Shown: positions 32,901 through 44,400 of the stretch, piece after piece | How positions within the stretch are numbered: position 1 is the stretch's first letter | Layout of the letters: each line of letters starts with the position of its first letter | Origin: Amycolatopsis sp. MtRt-6 | GTDB taxonomy: Bacteria; Actinomycetota; Actinomycetes; Mycobacteriales; Pseudonocardiaceae | Reading direction: 5' to 3' | Assembly: GCF_017308975.1 (NCBI RefSeq) | Contig: NZ_JADWPD010000015.1 | Location: 159,486-223,485 of the forward strand | DNA: 64,000 bases | Position numbers and translations under genes: made by a program | Notes under the pieces: model-generated | Databases searched by the model: none | Told to the model about the DNA's origin: nothing | Seen by the model: only the letters and a program-made list of their open reading frames with translations

Positions 32901-35432
32901 CTGGCCGTGCGGGCCGGCGACGAGGCCGGGTGCTCGGTCCTGGCGGACCTGACGATCGAGACTCCGCTCGGCGTGCCCGAGACCGGGGGCGTCCGGATCC
33001 AGGTCGTGCTGGGCGCGCCGGACGAGCGTGGCGACCGCGGCGTGGAGGTGTACTCCCTCGACGACGCGGACGCGGGGACCCGGCACGCCACCGGCACCCT
33101 GTCCGCGACGCCGGCCGCGGCCGCGGACTTCGATTTCACCGCGTGGCCGCCGCAGGGCGCACAGCCGGTCGAGGTGGACCCGGGCCTGATCTACGACGAC
33201 CTCGCCGAGCGCGGGTTCGGCTACGGGCCGGCGTTCCAGGGCCTGCGTGCGGTGTGGCGACGCGGGGACGAGGTCTTCGCCGAGCTCGCGCTGCCCGAGG
33301 ACCTGCGGGAGGACGCCGCCGCGTTCGGCGTTCACCCGGCGCTGCTGGACGCGGCCCTGCACCCGGCCATGCTGACCGCCGATGGTGACCTGGACGACCA
33401 GGCCCTGCGGCAGGCGACCGGGTGGCGCGGGCTGGTGCTGCACGCCGCGGGTGCTTCGGCGCTGCGCGTGCGGCTGGCGCCCGGCGGCTCCGGCGGCGTG
33501 TCGCTGGCGGCGGCGGACGGGACCGGCGCCCCGGTGCTGTCGGTCGACCAGCTCGAGCTGACGCCGGTGGATCGCCTCCCGGCGGCCCCGGCCCGCGCGG
33601 GCTCGCTGTTCGAGGTGGCCTGGACCCCGCTGGCCGCGCCCGCCGGCCTGCCCGCCCCGCTGTGGGTCGAGGTGGCCGGCGCGGACCAGGTGACGGCGTT
33701 CGCCGAGGACGTGCCGCCGGGTGCGGTGGCGGTCCTCGAGGCGGTCGGTGCCGCGGGTTCCGTGCGGGAGCTGACGAGCCGGGTGCTGGCCGTCGTGCAG
33801 GCGTGGCTGGCCGCTCCCGACGTGGACTCGCGGCTGGTCGTGGTGACCCGCGGCGCGGTGGCCGCCGGGGGCACCGCGGTGACCGATCCGGTCGCGTCGG
33901 CGGTCTGGGGACTCGTGCGGGCCGCCCAGTCCGAGAACCCGGACCGGATCGTGCTGCTGGACCTCGATCCCGCGGCGGCCGGCGGACTCGAGGAGGTGCT
34001 GGGTGGCGTGCTGATGACCGGGGAGCCGCAGCTCGCGGTGCGCGGGGAAACCCTGTCCGTGCCGCGGCTGGCGCGCGCCGGCGAACAGCGGGAACCGTCC
34101 GCGGTGTTCGGTCCGGACGGGACGGTCCTCGTCTCCGGCGCCGGGGCGCTGGGCGGGCTGGTGGCCCGGCACCTGGTCGAGCGGCACGGCGTGCGGCACC
34201 TCGTGCTCGCGAGCCGGCGGGGCCTCGACGCCGAAGGCGCGAAGGACCTGGTCGCCGACCTCACCGCGCTGGGCGCCGACGTCTCGATGGCGGCCTGCGA
34301 CGTGTCCGACCGGGACCAGGTGGCGGCGCTGCTGGCCGCGGTGCCCGCCGAGCACCCGCTGACCGGGGTGGTGCACACGGCGGGCGTCCTCGACGACGGC
34401 GTGATCGGGACCCTGACCGAGGAAAAGCTGGCCAGGGTGTTCGCCCCCAAGGTCGACGCGGTCCGGCACCTCGACGAGCTGACGCGGGACATGGACCTGG
34501 GCGCGTTCGTCGTCTACTCGTCGGCCTCGGGCGTGCTGGGCGCCGCCGGGCAGGGCAACTACGCCGCGGCGAACGCGTTCCTGGACGGCCTGATGGCGAG
34601 CCGGCAGGCGGCGGGCCTCCCGGGGGTCTCGCTCGCCTGGGGCCTGTGGGAGCTGGCGACCGAGATGATCGCCCACCTCGGCGGGGTCGACAAGGCGCGG
34701 ATGAGCCGCGGCGGTGTCCTGCCGATCACCGCGGCCGAAGGCATGGACCTGTTCGACGCCGCCCTGGCGTCGGGGCAGCCGCAGCTGGTGCCGGTCAAGC
34801 TGGACCTGCGGGAGGTCCGGGCCGGCGCGAAGCACGGTGGCGCGATCCCGCCGCTGCTGCGCGGGCTGGTGCCGGTGGGCAGGCAGCAGGCGAAAACGGC
34901 GTCGGCCGGCGACGGCGAGCTGGTCCGGCGGCTGGCCGGGCTGGCCGCCGCCGAGCAGGAGGCCCTGCTCGTGGAGCTGGTCCGCGAACGGGCGGCGGCC
35001 GTGCTCGGGCACGGCGGCGCCGAGGGCGTGCCGGCCGAAATGGCGTTCAAGGACGCCGGGTTCGACTCGCTGACGTCGGTGGAGCTGCGCAACAGGCTGC
35101 GCGAAGGGACCGGCCTGAAGCTGCCCGCCACCCTGGTCTTCGACTACCCGACCCCGCTGGTCCTCGCCCGGCACCTGCGTGCCGAGCTCGGGGTCAGCGA
35201 GGACGCGCTTTCCCTGGTGCAGGCGAAGATCGAGGACGTCGAGTCGCTGCTCGGCGGCCTGCGCCTGGACGACTCCACGAAATCGAGCATCACGCTCCGC
35301 CTGCAGGGCCTGGTCGCGATGTGCAACGGGGTGCTCGACTCCGGCGGCACCGCCACCGCGGCGGACCAGCTGGAAGCCGCCTCCGCCGACGAGGTCCTCG
35401 AATTCATCCACGACGAGCTCGGGCTCGTCTGA
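30000..35432 (+). CDS. rifD: Rifamycin-type polyketide synthase RifD: module 8 with divergent AT
   Basis: The protein has 1810 residues. GTG 30000 is preceded by GGGAGG (29985-29990) and gives a docking start VADETQLRDYLKRAIADARD. Domains: KS8 (30100-31380), AT8 (31670-32590), DH8 (32755-33570), KR8 (33600-34870), ACP8 (34940-35190), then a docking tail ending DEVLEFIHDELGLV. Order and length match RifD. The AT is unlike the other methylmalonyl ATs in the cluster: it reads GHSQGEVAAAHVAG and, at the specificity site, TVGSH (32229-32243). In rifamycin numbering this module sets the C20 branch. The gap to rifE is 52 bp. Confidence 0.95.
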   Translation: MADETQLRDYLKRAIADARDARKRLREVEDDAREPIAIVSMACRYPGGVSTPEQLWQLVADGVDAVADFPADRGWDLDSLFDSDPDRAGTSYTSQGGFLQGAGLFDAGLFGISPREALTMDPQQRLLLETSWEALERAGADPFSLKGSDVGVFSGLSTQGYGAGGGVVPPEAEGFAGTGAATCIASGRVSYTFGFEGPAVTIDTGCSSSLVAMHLAVQALRQGDCSMALAGGAMVMATPGSFRSFSRQRALAADGRCKAYAEGADGTGLAEGVGVVVLERLSVARERGHRVLAVIRGSAVNQDGASNGLTAPSGPAQQRVIRGALANAGLAPSEVDVVEGHGTGTALGDPIEANALLATYGKDRDPAKPLWLGSLKSNIGHTQAAAGVGGVIKMVQALRHGVLPPTLHAAEPTKEVDWSAGAVELLTEAREWPADGRPRRAAISSFGISGTNAHLILEEVTEEPAAPEAGPEGLVPLVVSARTTASLTEQAGRLAEFLAQADVPLAETAGALAAGRAVLDKRGVVIAGDREEAIAGLREIAAGQGVAGDGARDGGVVFVFPGQGTQWVGMGRELLEESPVFAARMAECDTEIAALTGWSVLDVLRADEGLERIEVLQPVLFAVMVSLAAVWEAAGVRPGAVVGHSQGEVAAAHVAGVLSLADAVRVVVLRSDLFARRLVGHGAIASVALSADDVRDRLAGHPGLSVAGRNGPGACTVAGDDESLARFLAECEAADVRARIVPSTVGSHTAQVEPLRDELLDLLKDVRPEAGTVPFYSTVKPGVLDGERLEATYWYENCRHMVDLHGAVDALLDDGHRFFVEVSPHPVMVQPITGIVDDAGVDAVAVGSVRRQDGGLRRLLTSTAELFVRGVAVDWRGMLPAVPPGRVALPTYAFDQEHYWLQPADADSDAVSLGQAAAEHPMLGAVVSLPRSGEIVFTSRLSVRTHPWLAGHAIGGAVVLPGSGLAELAVRAGDEAGCSVLADLTIETPLGVPETGGVRIQVVLGAPDERGDRGVEVYSLDDADAGTRHATGTLSATPAAAADFDFTAWPPQGAQPVEVDPGLIYDDLAERGFGYGPAFQGLRAVWRRGDEVFAELALPEDLREDAAAFGVHPALLDAALHPAMLTADGDLDDQALRQATGWRGLVLHAAGASALRVRLAPGGSGGVSLAAADGTGAPVLSVDQLELTPVDRLPAAPARAGSLFEVAWTPLAAPAGLPAPLWVEVAGADQVTAFAEDVPPGAVAVLEAVGAAGSVRELTSRVLAVVQAWLAAPDVDSRLVVVTRGAVAAGGTAVTDPVASAVWGLVRAAQSENPDRIVLLDLDPAAAGGLEEVLGGVLMTGEPQLAVRGETLSVPRLARAGEQREPSAVFGPDGTVLVSGAGALGGLVARHLVERHGVRHLVLASRRGLDAEGAKDLVADLTALGADVSMAACDVSDRDQVAALLAAVPAEHPLTGVVHTAGVLDDGVIGTLTEEKLARVFAPKVDAVRHLDELTRDMDLGAFVVYSSASGVLGAAGQGNYAAANAFLDGLMASRQAAGLPGVSLAWGLWELATEMIAHLGGVDKARMSRGGVLPITAAEGMDLFDAALASGQPQLVPVKLDLREVRAGAKHGGAIPPLLRGLVPVGRQQAKTASAGDGELVRRLAGLAAAEQEALLVELVRERAAAVLGHGGAEGVPAEMAFKDAGFDSLTSVELRNRLREGTGLKLPATLVFDYPTPLVLARHLRAELGVSEDALSLVQAKIEDVESLLGGLRLDDSTKSSITLRLQGLVAMCNGVLDSGGTATAADQLEAASADEVLEFIHDELGLV
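30100..35190 (+). other. PKS module 8: KS-AT(unusual, ethylmalonyl-type candidate)-DH-KR-ACP
   Basis: AT8 differs from AT3-7 and AT10 along its length: LFARRLVGHGAIASVAL, GRNGPGACTVAGDD, and STVGSH in place of VDYASH. Ethylmalonyl-type ATs are known to depart from YASH at this site, so a larger extender is my best reading; a relaxed methylmalonyl AT is the alternative. DH8 keeps HAIGGAVVLP although a C21 hydroxyl is expected. KR8 has SGAGALG, LDD and NYAAANA, so it should reduce. Confidence 0.8.
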
Positions 35433-35484
35433 CCCACCGGTCCGAGACGCCTGTTCCGGCAAAAACTCCGTGAGGGATCGAAGA

Positions 35485-38400
35485 ATGGCTACGGACGAGA
35501 AACTCCTCAAATACCTCAAGCGCGTCACGGCCGAACTGCACGACCTGCGCAAGCAGGGCTCGCGGCACGCTGACGAGCCGCTCGCCATCGTGGGGATGGC
35601 GTGCCGGCTGCCGGGTGGGGTGTCCTCGCCCGAGGAATTCTGGCAACTCGTGGTCAACGGGGTCGACGCCCTGTCCGACTTCCCCGACGACCGGGGCTGG
35701 AACCTGGAGGGCTTCTTCGACCCGGACCCCGACCACCCGGGCACGTCCTACGCCAGCCAGGGCGGCTTCCTCGACGGGGCCGGGCAGTTCGACGCCGGCT
35801 TCTTCGGCATCTCGCCGCGCGAGGCGCTGATGATGGACCCGCAGCAGCGCATGCTGCTGGAAGCGTCGTGGGAGGCGTTCGAGGACGCGGGCGTCGACCC
35901 GGCCGCCTTGAAGGGCACCGACGTCGGGGTGTTCTCCGGCCTGTTCACCCAGGGCTACGGGACCGGCGCCGGGACGATCCCGCCGGAACTGGAGGGCTAC
36001 GCGGGCACGGGCAGCGCGTCGAGCGTGGCGTCCGGGCGCGTCTCCTACACCTTCGGCTTCGAGGGACCCGCGGTCACGATCGACACGGCGTGCTCGTCGT
36101 CGCTGGTCGCGATCCACCTCGCGGCGCAGGCGCTGCGGCTCGGCGAGTGCTCGATGGCGCTGGCCGGCGGCGCGACGGTGATGCCGACGCCCGGCACCTT
36201 CGTGGCGTACTCCCGGCAGCGGGTCATGGCCGTCGACGGGCGCAGCAAGGCGTTCTCTTCGACGGCGGACGGCACCGGCTGGGCCGAGGGCGTGGGCGTG
36301 GTGCTGCTGGAGCGGCTGTCGGTGGCGCGGGAACGCGGGCACCGGGTGCTAGCCGTGCTGCGGGGTTCCGCGGTGAACCAGGACGGTGCGTCCAATGGCC
36401 TGACCGCGCCGAACGGGCCGTCGCAGCAGCGGGTGATCCGCAAGGCGCTGTCCGGGGCCGGGCTGTCACCGTCCGATGTGGACATCGTGGAGGCGCACGG
36501 CACCGGCACCGCGCTGGGCGACCCGATCGAGGCGCAGGCGCTGCTGGCCACCTACGGCAAGAACCGGGACCCGGCGAAGCCGTTGTGGCTGGGCTCGGTG
36601 AAGTCGAACGTCGGGCACACGCAGGCGGCCGCCGGCGTGGTCGGGCTGATCAAGATGGTCAAGGCCCTGGAGCACGGCGTCATGCCGCCCACGCTGCACG
36701 TGGCGGAGCCGACGCCGGAGGTGGACTGGTCGGCCGGCGCGGTCGAGTTGCTGACCGCGGCGCGGGAGTGGCCGTCGGAGGGCCGCCCGCGCCGGGCCGG
36801 GGTGTCCGCGTTCGGGATCAGCGGGACGAACGCGCACGTGATCATCGAGGAGGCGCCGCCGCTGCAGGCGGAGCCGGACGCGGTCGAGCCGGAACCGGCC
36901 GGTGCGGTGCCGCTGGTCGTGTCGGCGAAGAACCCGAGTTCCCTGGCGGCGCAGGCGGGCCGGCTGGCGTCCCTGCTCGCCGGTGACGACGTGTCGCCGG
37001 CGCGGGTGGCCCGGGCGCTGGTGGCGAAGCGGGCGACCTTCGGCGAGCGGGCGGTGGTGGTCGCCGGCTCGGCCGAGCAGGCCGTCGCCGGGTTGACCGC
37101 GCTCGCCGAAGGGGCGAGCGCACCCGGTGTGGTGACCGGCAGCGCGGGCACGCCGGGCAAGGTCGTGTGGGTCTTCCCCGGCCAGGGTTCGCACCGGTCC
37201 GGGATGGGCCGGCAGCTGTACGAGCGGTATCCGGTGTTCGCGGCGGCGTTCGACGAGGCCTGCGCGCGGCTGGACGAGCACCTGGCCGGCTGGGTCGGCC
37301 ACTCCGTCCGGGAAGTGGTGCTGGGCACCGTGGCCGGCAGCGCGGAGCTGCTCGACCTGACGGTGTTCACGCAGGCAGGCCTGTTCGCCGTCGAGACCGC
37401 CCTGTTCCGGCTGGCCGAGTCGTGGGGGGTGCGGCCGGACGTGGTGGCCGGGCACTCGATCGGCGAGCTCGCCGCCGCTCACGCGGCGGGCGTCCTGTCG
37501 TTGCCGGACGCGGCCCGGGTGGTCGCGGCGCGGGGCCGGCTGATGCAGGCGCTGCCGCCCGGCGGGGTGATGGTCGCGGTCGCGGCCGGCGAGGACGAGG
37601 TCGCCGAGCTGCTGGGTGCCGGCGTGGAGCTCGCGGCGGTCAACGGCCCGGCCGCGGTGGTGCTCTCGGGCGAGCACGACGCCGTCCTCGCCGCCGCCGA
37701 CCGGATGCGGGAGCGCGGGCACAAGACCAAGCAGCTCACGGTGTCCCACGCCTTCCACTCGTCGCAGATGGAACCGATGCTGGCCGCCTTCACCGCCGAG
37801 ATCGCCGGCGTGACCTGGCGGGAGCCGGAGATCCCGGTGATCTCCAACGTGACCGGGCGCCTGGCCGGACCCGGCGAGCTCACGGACCCGCGGTACTGGG
37901 CCGAGCACGTGCGGCGGCCGGTCCGGTTCGCCGACGGCGTCGCGGCCGCGGCCGGGCACGGCGGCACGCTGTTCGTGGAACTCGGCCCCGGCGCGGCCCT
38001 GAGCTCGCTGGTCGAGGAAACCGCCGGCGTTCCCTGCGTCGCGGCCCTGCGCGACGACCGCCCGGAAGACCAGACGCTGCTGGCTTCGGTCGCCGGGCTG
38101 TTCGTGCGCGGGGTGCCTGTCGACTGGGACGCCGTGCTGCCGGCCGCGGCCGGCTGGGTGGACCTGCCGACCTACGCCTTCGACCGCCGGAACTACTGGC
38201 TTTCCGGCACCGGTACCGCGACGGACGCGACGTCGCTCGGGCAGGCCACGGCCGGGCACCCGATGCTCGGCGCGGTGGTGCGGCTGCCGCGCTTCGACGG
38301 CCTGGTGTTCACCTCCCGGCTGTCGCTGCGGACGCACCCCTGGCTCGCCGACCACGCCATCGGCGGGGCCGTGCTCGTCGCGGGCACCGGCCTGGTGGAG

Positions 38401-41400
38401 CTGGCCGTGCGGGCCGGCGACGAGGCCGGCTGCCCGGTGCTCGAGGAACTGGTGATCGAGGCACCGCTGGTGGTGCCGGAGCAGGGCGGCGTGCGGGTGC
38501 AGGTCGCGGTGGGCGCGCCGGGGGAGACCGGCGTCCGCACCGTCGACGTCTACTCCCTGCGTGAGGACCAGGAAGGCGACGAGACCTGGACGCGGCACGC
38601 CACCGGCACCCTGACGCCCGCCGCGCCGGCCCCGCGCCCGGGGTACGACTTCACCGCCTGGCCGCCGCCCGGTGCCCAGCGGATCGAGGTCGGGGACTTC
38701 TACGCCGACCTGGCCGACCGCGGGTACGCGTACGGGCCGGTGTTCCAGGGCCTGCACGCGGTCTGGCAGCGCGGCAGTGGGGACGACACCGAGGTCTTCG
38801 CCGAAGTCGCGCTGCCCGAGGACCGGCACGAGGAAGCCGGCCGGTTCGGCATCCACCCCGGCCTCCTGGACTCCGGGCTGCACGCCGGCATGCTCAAGGT
38901 CGCGGCCACCCCGGAGGACGAGCTCGGGCCGCCCGCGCTGCCGTTCGCGTGGAACGGCCTGGTGCTGCACGCCGCCGGCGCGTCGGCGCTGCGGGTACGG
39001 CTGGCGTTCGGCGGCCCGAACACGGTGTCGCTGGAAGCGGCCGACACCACGGGCGGCCTCGTGGTGACGGCGGACTCCCTGGTGTCCCGCCCGGTGGCCG
39101 TCGAGCACCTGGACGCGACGCCGCCGGTGACGCGCGACGCGTTGTTCCGGGTGGTGTGGACCGAGCTTCCGCAGGCCGCGGCCGAGGTGGCGGACGTCCA
39201 GGTGTTCGAGGTGCCCGGCGGTACCGACGTCCTCGACGTGACGTCCCGGGTGCTGGAAGCCGTGCAGGCGTGGCTCGCGTCGACGCCCGGCGGCGACCCG
39301 CGGCTCGTGGTCGTGACCCGTGGTGCGGTGCCCGCCGGTGACGGCGCGGTGCCCGACCCGGCCGCGGCGGCCGTGTGGGGCCTGGTCCGGTCCGCGCAGG
39401 CCGAGAACCCCGATCGGTTCGTGCTGCTGGACCTCGACCCCGGAAGCGACGTGCCGGCGGTGCTCGGCTCAGTGTTGGCCACGGGCGAGCCGCAGGTCGC
39501 CGTCCGGGGCAGCACGTTCACGGCACCCCGCCTGGCCCGGGCCGAGGCCACCGGCGCGGCCGTGCGGTTCGACCGTGACTCGACGGTCCTGGTGTCCGGC
39601 GCGGGCTCCCTCGGCGCGCTGGTGGCCCGGCACCTGGTGGCCCGGCACGACGTCCGGCGGCTGGTGCTCGCCAGCCGCCGCGGCCGGGACGCCGAGGGCG
39701 TCGCCGACCTGGTCGCCGAGCTCACCGGGGCGGGCGCGGCGGTCTCCGTCGTGGCGTGCGACCTCGCCGACCGCGACCAGGTCGCGGCGCTGCTCGAAAC
39801 CCACCGGCCCACCGGGATCGTGCACACCGCCGGCGTGCTGGACGACGGCGTGATCGAAGCGCTGACACCGGAACGGCTGGCGAAGGTGTTCGCGCCCAAG
39901 GTGGCCGCCGTGCGGCACCTGGACGAGCTGACCCGCGACGGGCAGGTCGGCACGTTCGCCGTGTTCTCCTCGGCTTCGGGCGTCTTCGGGTCCGCCGGCC
40001 AGGGCAACTACGCCGCCGCGAACGCCTACCTGGACGCCGTGGTGGCGAACCGGCAGGCTGCCGGGCTGCCCGGGACGTCGCTCGCCTGGGGCATGTGGCA
40101 GCAGGACGACGGCATGACCGCGCGCCTCGGCCGGTCCGACCAGGCCCGCGCGAGCCGCGGCGGCGTCCTGGCCATCACGGCGACCGAAGGCATGGACCTG
40201 TTCGACGCCGCCGTCGGCTCCGGGCAGGCCCTGCTGGTGCCGCTGAAACTGGACCTCAAGAGCACCCGGGCTGCCCGCGCGGAGGTGCCGCACCTGCTGC
40301 GCGGCCTGGTCCGCGCGGGACGGCAGCAGGCCCGCGCGGCCGCCGCGGGCACCGGCGGCCTGGTCCGGGACCTGGCCGGACGCACCCCGGCCGAGCAGGA
40401 GTCGCTGCTGCTCGACCTGGTCCGCGGGCAGGTCGCGCTCGTGCTCGGGCACGCCGGGCCGGAGAGCGTCCTCGAGCACACCGTCTTCTCGGACGCCGGG
40501 TTCGACTCCCTGACGGCGGTGGAGCTCCGCAACCGGCTGCGGGAGACGACCGGGCTGAAGCTCCCCGCGACGCTGGTGTTCGACTACCCGACCCCGGTGG
40601 CGCTCGCCCGCCACCTGCGTGACGAACTCGGGGACACCCTCACCGCGAGCGCGGCGGACCGCGCCGCGCCGGTGGTGGCCGCGGCGGCGAACGAGCCGAT
40701 CGCGATCGTCGGCATGGCGTGCCGCCTGCCCGGCGGCGTCGCCGATCCCGAAGACCTGTGGCGGCTGCTGGTCGACGGCCGCGAAGGACTGTCCCCCTTC
40801 CCCGAAGACCGGGGCTGGGACCTGGAGAACCTGTTCGACGCGGACCCGGACAGGTCCGGCACGACCTACACCAGCCAGGGCGGTTTCCTCGAAGGCGCCG
40901 GGTTGTTCGACGCGGCCTTCTTCGGGATCTCGCCGCGCGAGGCCGTCGCCATGGACCCGCAGCAGCGGCTGCTCCTGGAGACGTCGTGGGAGGCCCTGGA
41001 GAGCGCGGGCCTCGACCCGCACGCCTTGCAGGGCACCGACGTCGGCGTCTTCGCCGGGGTGTCCAACCAGGGCTACGGCATGGGCGCGGACGCGTCCGAA
41101 ATGGAGGGTTACGCGAGCACCGCGGGCGCCTCGAGCGTGGTGTCCGGCCGGGTGTCCTACGTGTTCGGCTTCGAAGGCCCGGCGGTCACGATCGACACGG
41201 CGTGCTCGTCGTCGCTGGTGGCGATGCACCTGGCGGGGCAGTCGCTGCGGCAGGGCGAGTGCTCGATGGCACTGGCCGGTGGCGTGACGGTGATGGGCAC
41301 GCCCGGCACCTTCGTCGAGTTCTCGCGGCAGCGCGGGCTCGCCGGGGACGGGCGGTGCAAGGCGTACGCGGACGGCGCGGACGGCACCGGCTGGGCCGAG

Positions 41401-44400
41401 GGCGTCGGCGTCGTGGTGCTGGAGCGGCTGTCGGTGGCGCGGGAACGCGGGCACCGGGTGCTGGCCGTGCTGCGGGGTTCAGCGGTGAACCAGGACGGTG
41501 CGTCCAATGGCCTGACCGCGCCGAACGGGCCGTCGCAGCAGCGCGTCATCCGGCGGGCGCTGGTGAGTGCCGGGCTGGCACCGTCCGATGTGGACGTCGT
41601 CGAGGGGCACGGCACCGGGACGGCGCTGGGTGACCCGATCGAGGCACAGGCCCTGCTGGCCACGTACGGCAAGGACCGTGATCCGGAGCAGCCGTTGTGG
41701 CTGGGGTCGCTGAAGTCGAACTTCGGGCACACCCAGTCGGCCGCCGGCGTCGCGAGCGTGATCAAGATGGTGCAGGCGCTGCGGCACGGCCTGCTGCCCC
41801 GCACGCTGCACGTGGACCGGCCCACCACCCAGGTGGACTGGTCCGCCGGCGCGGTCGAGCTGCTCACCGAGGCACGGGAGTGGCCGTCGAACGGCCGCCC
41901 GCGCCGAGCCGGCGTCTCCTCGTTCGGGATCAGCGGGACCAACGCGCACCTCATCATCGAAGAGGCACCGCTGGAGCCGCGACCGCCCGCCGAGGAGCCG
42001 TCCGGCGGGGTCGTGCCGGTGGTGCTGTCCGCGCGCAGCGCCGGTTCCCTGGCCGGTCAGGCGGCCCGGCTGGCGGAGTTCGTCGGCGAGCCTTTGGACA
42101 CCGTGGCCGGTGCCCTGGTCAACGGGCGGGCCGTGTTCGGTGAGCGCGCGGTCGTGGTGGCGGCGTCCGCCGGGGAAGCCCGGGACAGCCTGGCGGCGCT
42201 GGCCCGCGGCGAGGACGCGCCCGGTCTGGTGACCGGCCGGGTGCCCGCGTCCGGACGGCCCGGCAAGGTCGTGTGGGTGTTCCCGGGCCAGGGGACGCAG
42301 TGGGCCGGGATGGGCCGGGAGCTGCTGGAGTCTTCGCCGGTGTTCGCCGAGCGGATCAACGAATGTGCGGCGGCACTGGAGCCGTGGATCGACTGGTCGC
42401 TGCTCGACGTCCTGCGGGGCGAGGGCGACCTGGACCGCGTCGACGTCCTCCAGCCCGCGAGCTTCGCGATGATGGTCGGCCTGGCGGCGGTGTGGTCGTC
42501 GGCCGGCGTGGTGCCCGACGCGGTGCTCGGGCACTCCCAGGGCGAGATCGCCGCGGCCTGCGTGTCCGGCGCACTGTCCCTTGAGGACGCGGCGAAGGTG
42601 GTTGCCCTGCGCAGCCAGGCCATCGCCGCGAAGCTCTCCGGGCGCGGCGGCATGGCGTCGGTCGCGCTGAGCGAGGACGAAGCCGTCATGCGGCTGGTGC
42701 CCTGGGCGGGCTGGGTCGAGGTGGCGGCCGTCAACGGCCCGTCGTCGGTGGTGGTCGCCGGGGACGCCGACGCCCTCGACGAGGCCCTGGACTGCCTGGC
42801 GCGCCAAGGCGTCCGCGTCCGGCGGGTGGCCGTCGACTACGCCTCGCACACCTGGCACGTCGAAGACGTCCGCGAAACCCTGGCCGGGACGCTGGCCGGG
42901 ATCGAGGCGCGGGCACCGCTGGTGCCGTTCCGCTCGACGGTGACCGGCGAGTGGGTCACCGAAGCCGGCGTCCTGGACGGCGGCTACTGGTACCGGAACC
43001 TGCGGCACCAGGTCGGCTTCGGCCCGGCCGTGACCGAGCTGCTCGGGCAGGGCCACGGCGTGTTCGTCGAGGTCAGCGCCCACCCGGTGCTGGTCCAGCC
43101 GATCACCGAGCTGATCGACGACACCGGCGCGGTCGTGGCCGGGACGGTGCGGCGGGCCGACGGCGGGCCGCGGCGGCTGCTCACCTCGATGGCCGAGCTG
43201 TTCGTCCGCGGGGTCGCGGTGGACTGGAGCGGGATCGTGCCCGCCCCGGCCGGGCCGGTCGACCTCCCGGCCTACGCCTTCGACCACCGGCACTACTGGC
43301 TCAGCCCGGCCGAGCCCGCGGCCGACGCCGTCTCCCTCGGCCTCGCCGGGGCCGGCCACCCGCTGCTCGGCGCGGTCGTGCCGCTCCCGCAGACCGGCGG
43401 GCTCGTCTGCACCTCGCGGCTGTCCCTGCGGACGCACCCCTGGCTGGCCGACCACCTGGTGCGGGACGTCGTGATCGTGCCAGGGACCGGCCTGGTCGAG
43501 CTGGCCGTACGGGCCGGCGACGAAGCCGGCTGCCCGGTGCTCGACGAACTGGTCATCGAAGCCCCGCTCGTGGTGCCCCGCCGGGGCGGGGTGCGCGTCC
43601 AGGTGGCGGTGAGCGGGCCGGGCGAGGACGGTTCGCGCACGGTCGACGTCCACTCCCTGCGCGAAGACGCGGACACGTGGACGCGGCACGCGACCGGCGT
43701 GCTGGTCCCGGCCGGCCGCCGGACCGCCGCGTTCGACTTCACGGCCTGGCCGCCGCCCGGCGCGCAGCCGGTGGACATCACCGGGGCCTACGACGTGCTC
43801 GCGGACGTCGGCTACGGGTACGGCCCGGTGTTCCGGGCCGTCCAAGCGGTGTGGCGGCGCGGAGACGAGACCTTCGCCGAGATCGCGCTGCCCGCGGAAC
43901 ACCGCGCGGAAGCGGCCCGGTTCGGCATCCACCCCGCGCTGCTCGACGCCGCCCTGCACTCGACGATGGTGGCCGCCGCCGGCGACGCCGGCTCCTACGG
44001 CGACGAGGTGCGGCTGCCGTTCGCGTGGAACGGGTTGCGGCTGCACGCGGCCGGCGCCGCGGCCCTGCGGGTGCGGGTCGCCAAGGCCGCGGGCGAGGAC
44101 CTGTCCCTCGAGGCCGTGGACGAGACCGGCGGCCTCGTCGTCACCCTGGACGCCCTGATCGGCCGCCCGGTGACCGACGACCAGCTGGCCACGGCCGAGG
44201 GCAGCGGCTCGCTGTTCCGGGTCGGCTGGACACCACTGTCCCGGGTGGACAGTGCGCGGCCGGTGCCGTCGTGGGTGCCGGTGGCCACCGCGGAAGACGT
44301 GGCGACGCTGGCCGACGACGTGCTGTCCGGCGTGACCGCCGCTCCCGAGGTGGCCGTCATGGAAGCCGGGGGCGACCCGGCACTGGACCTCACCGTGCGG

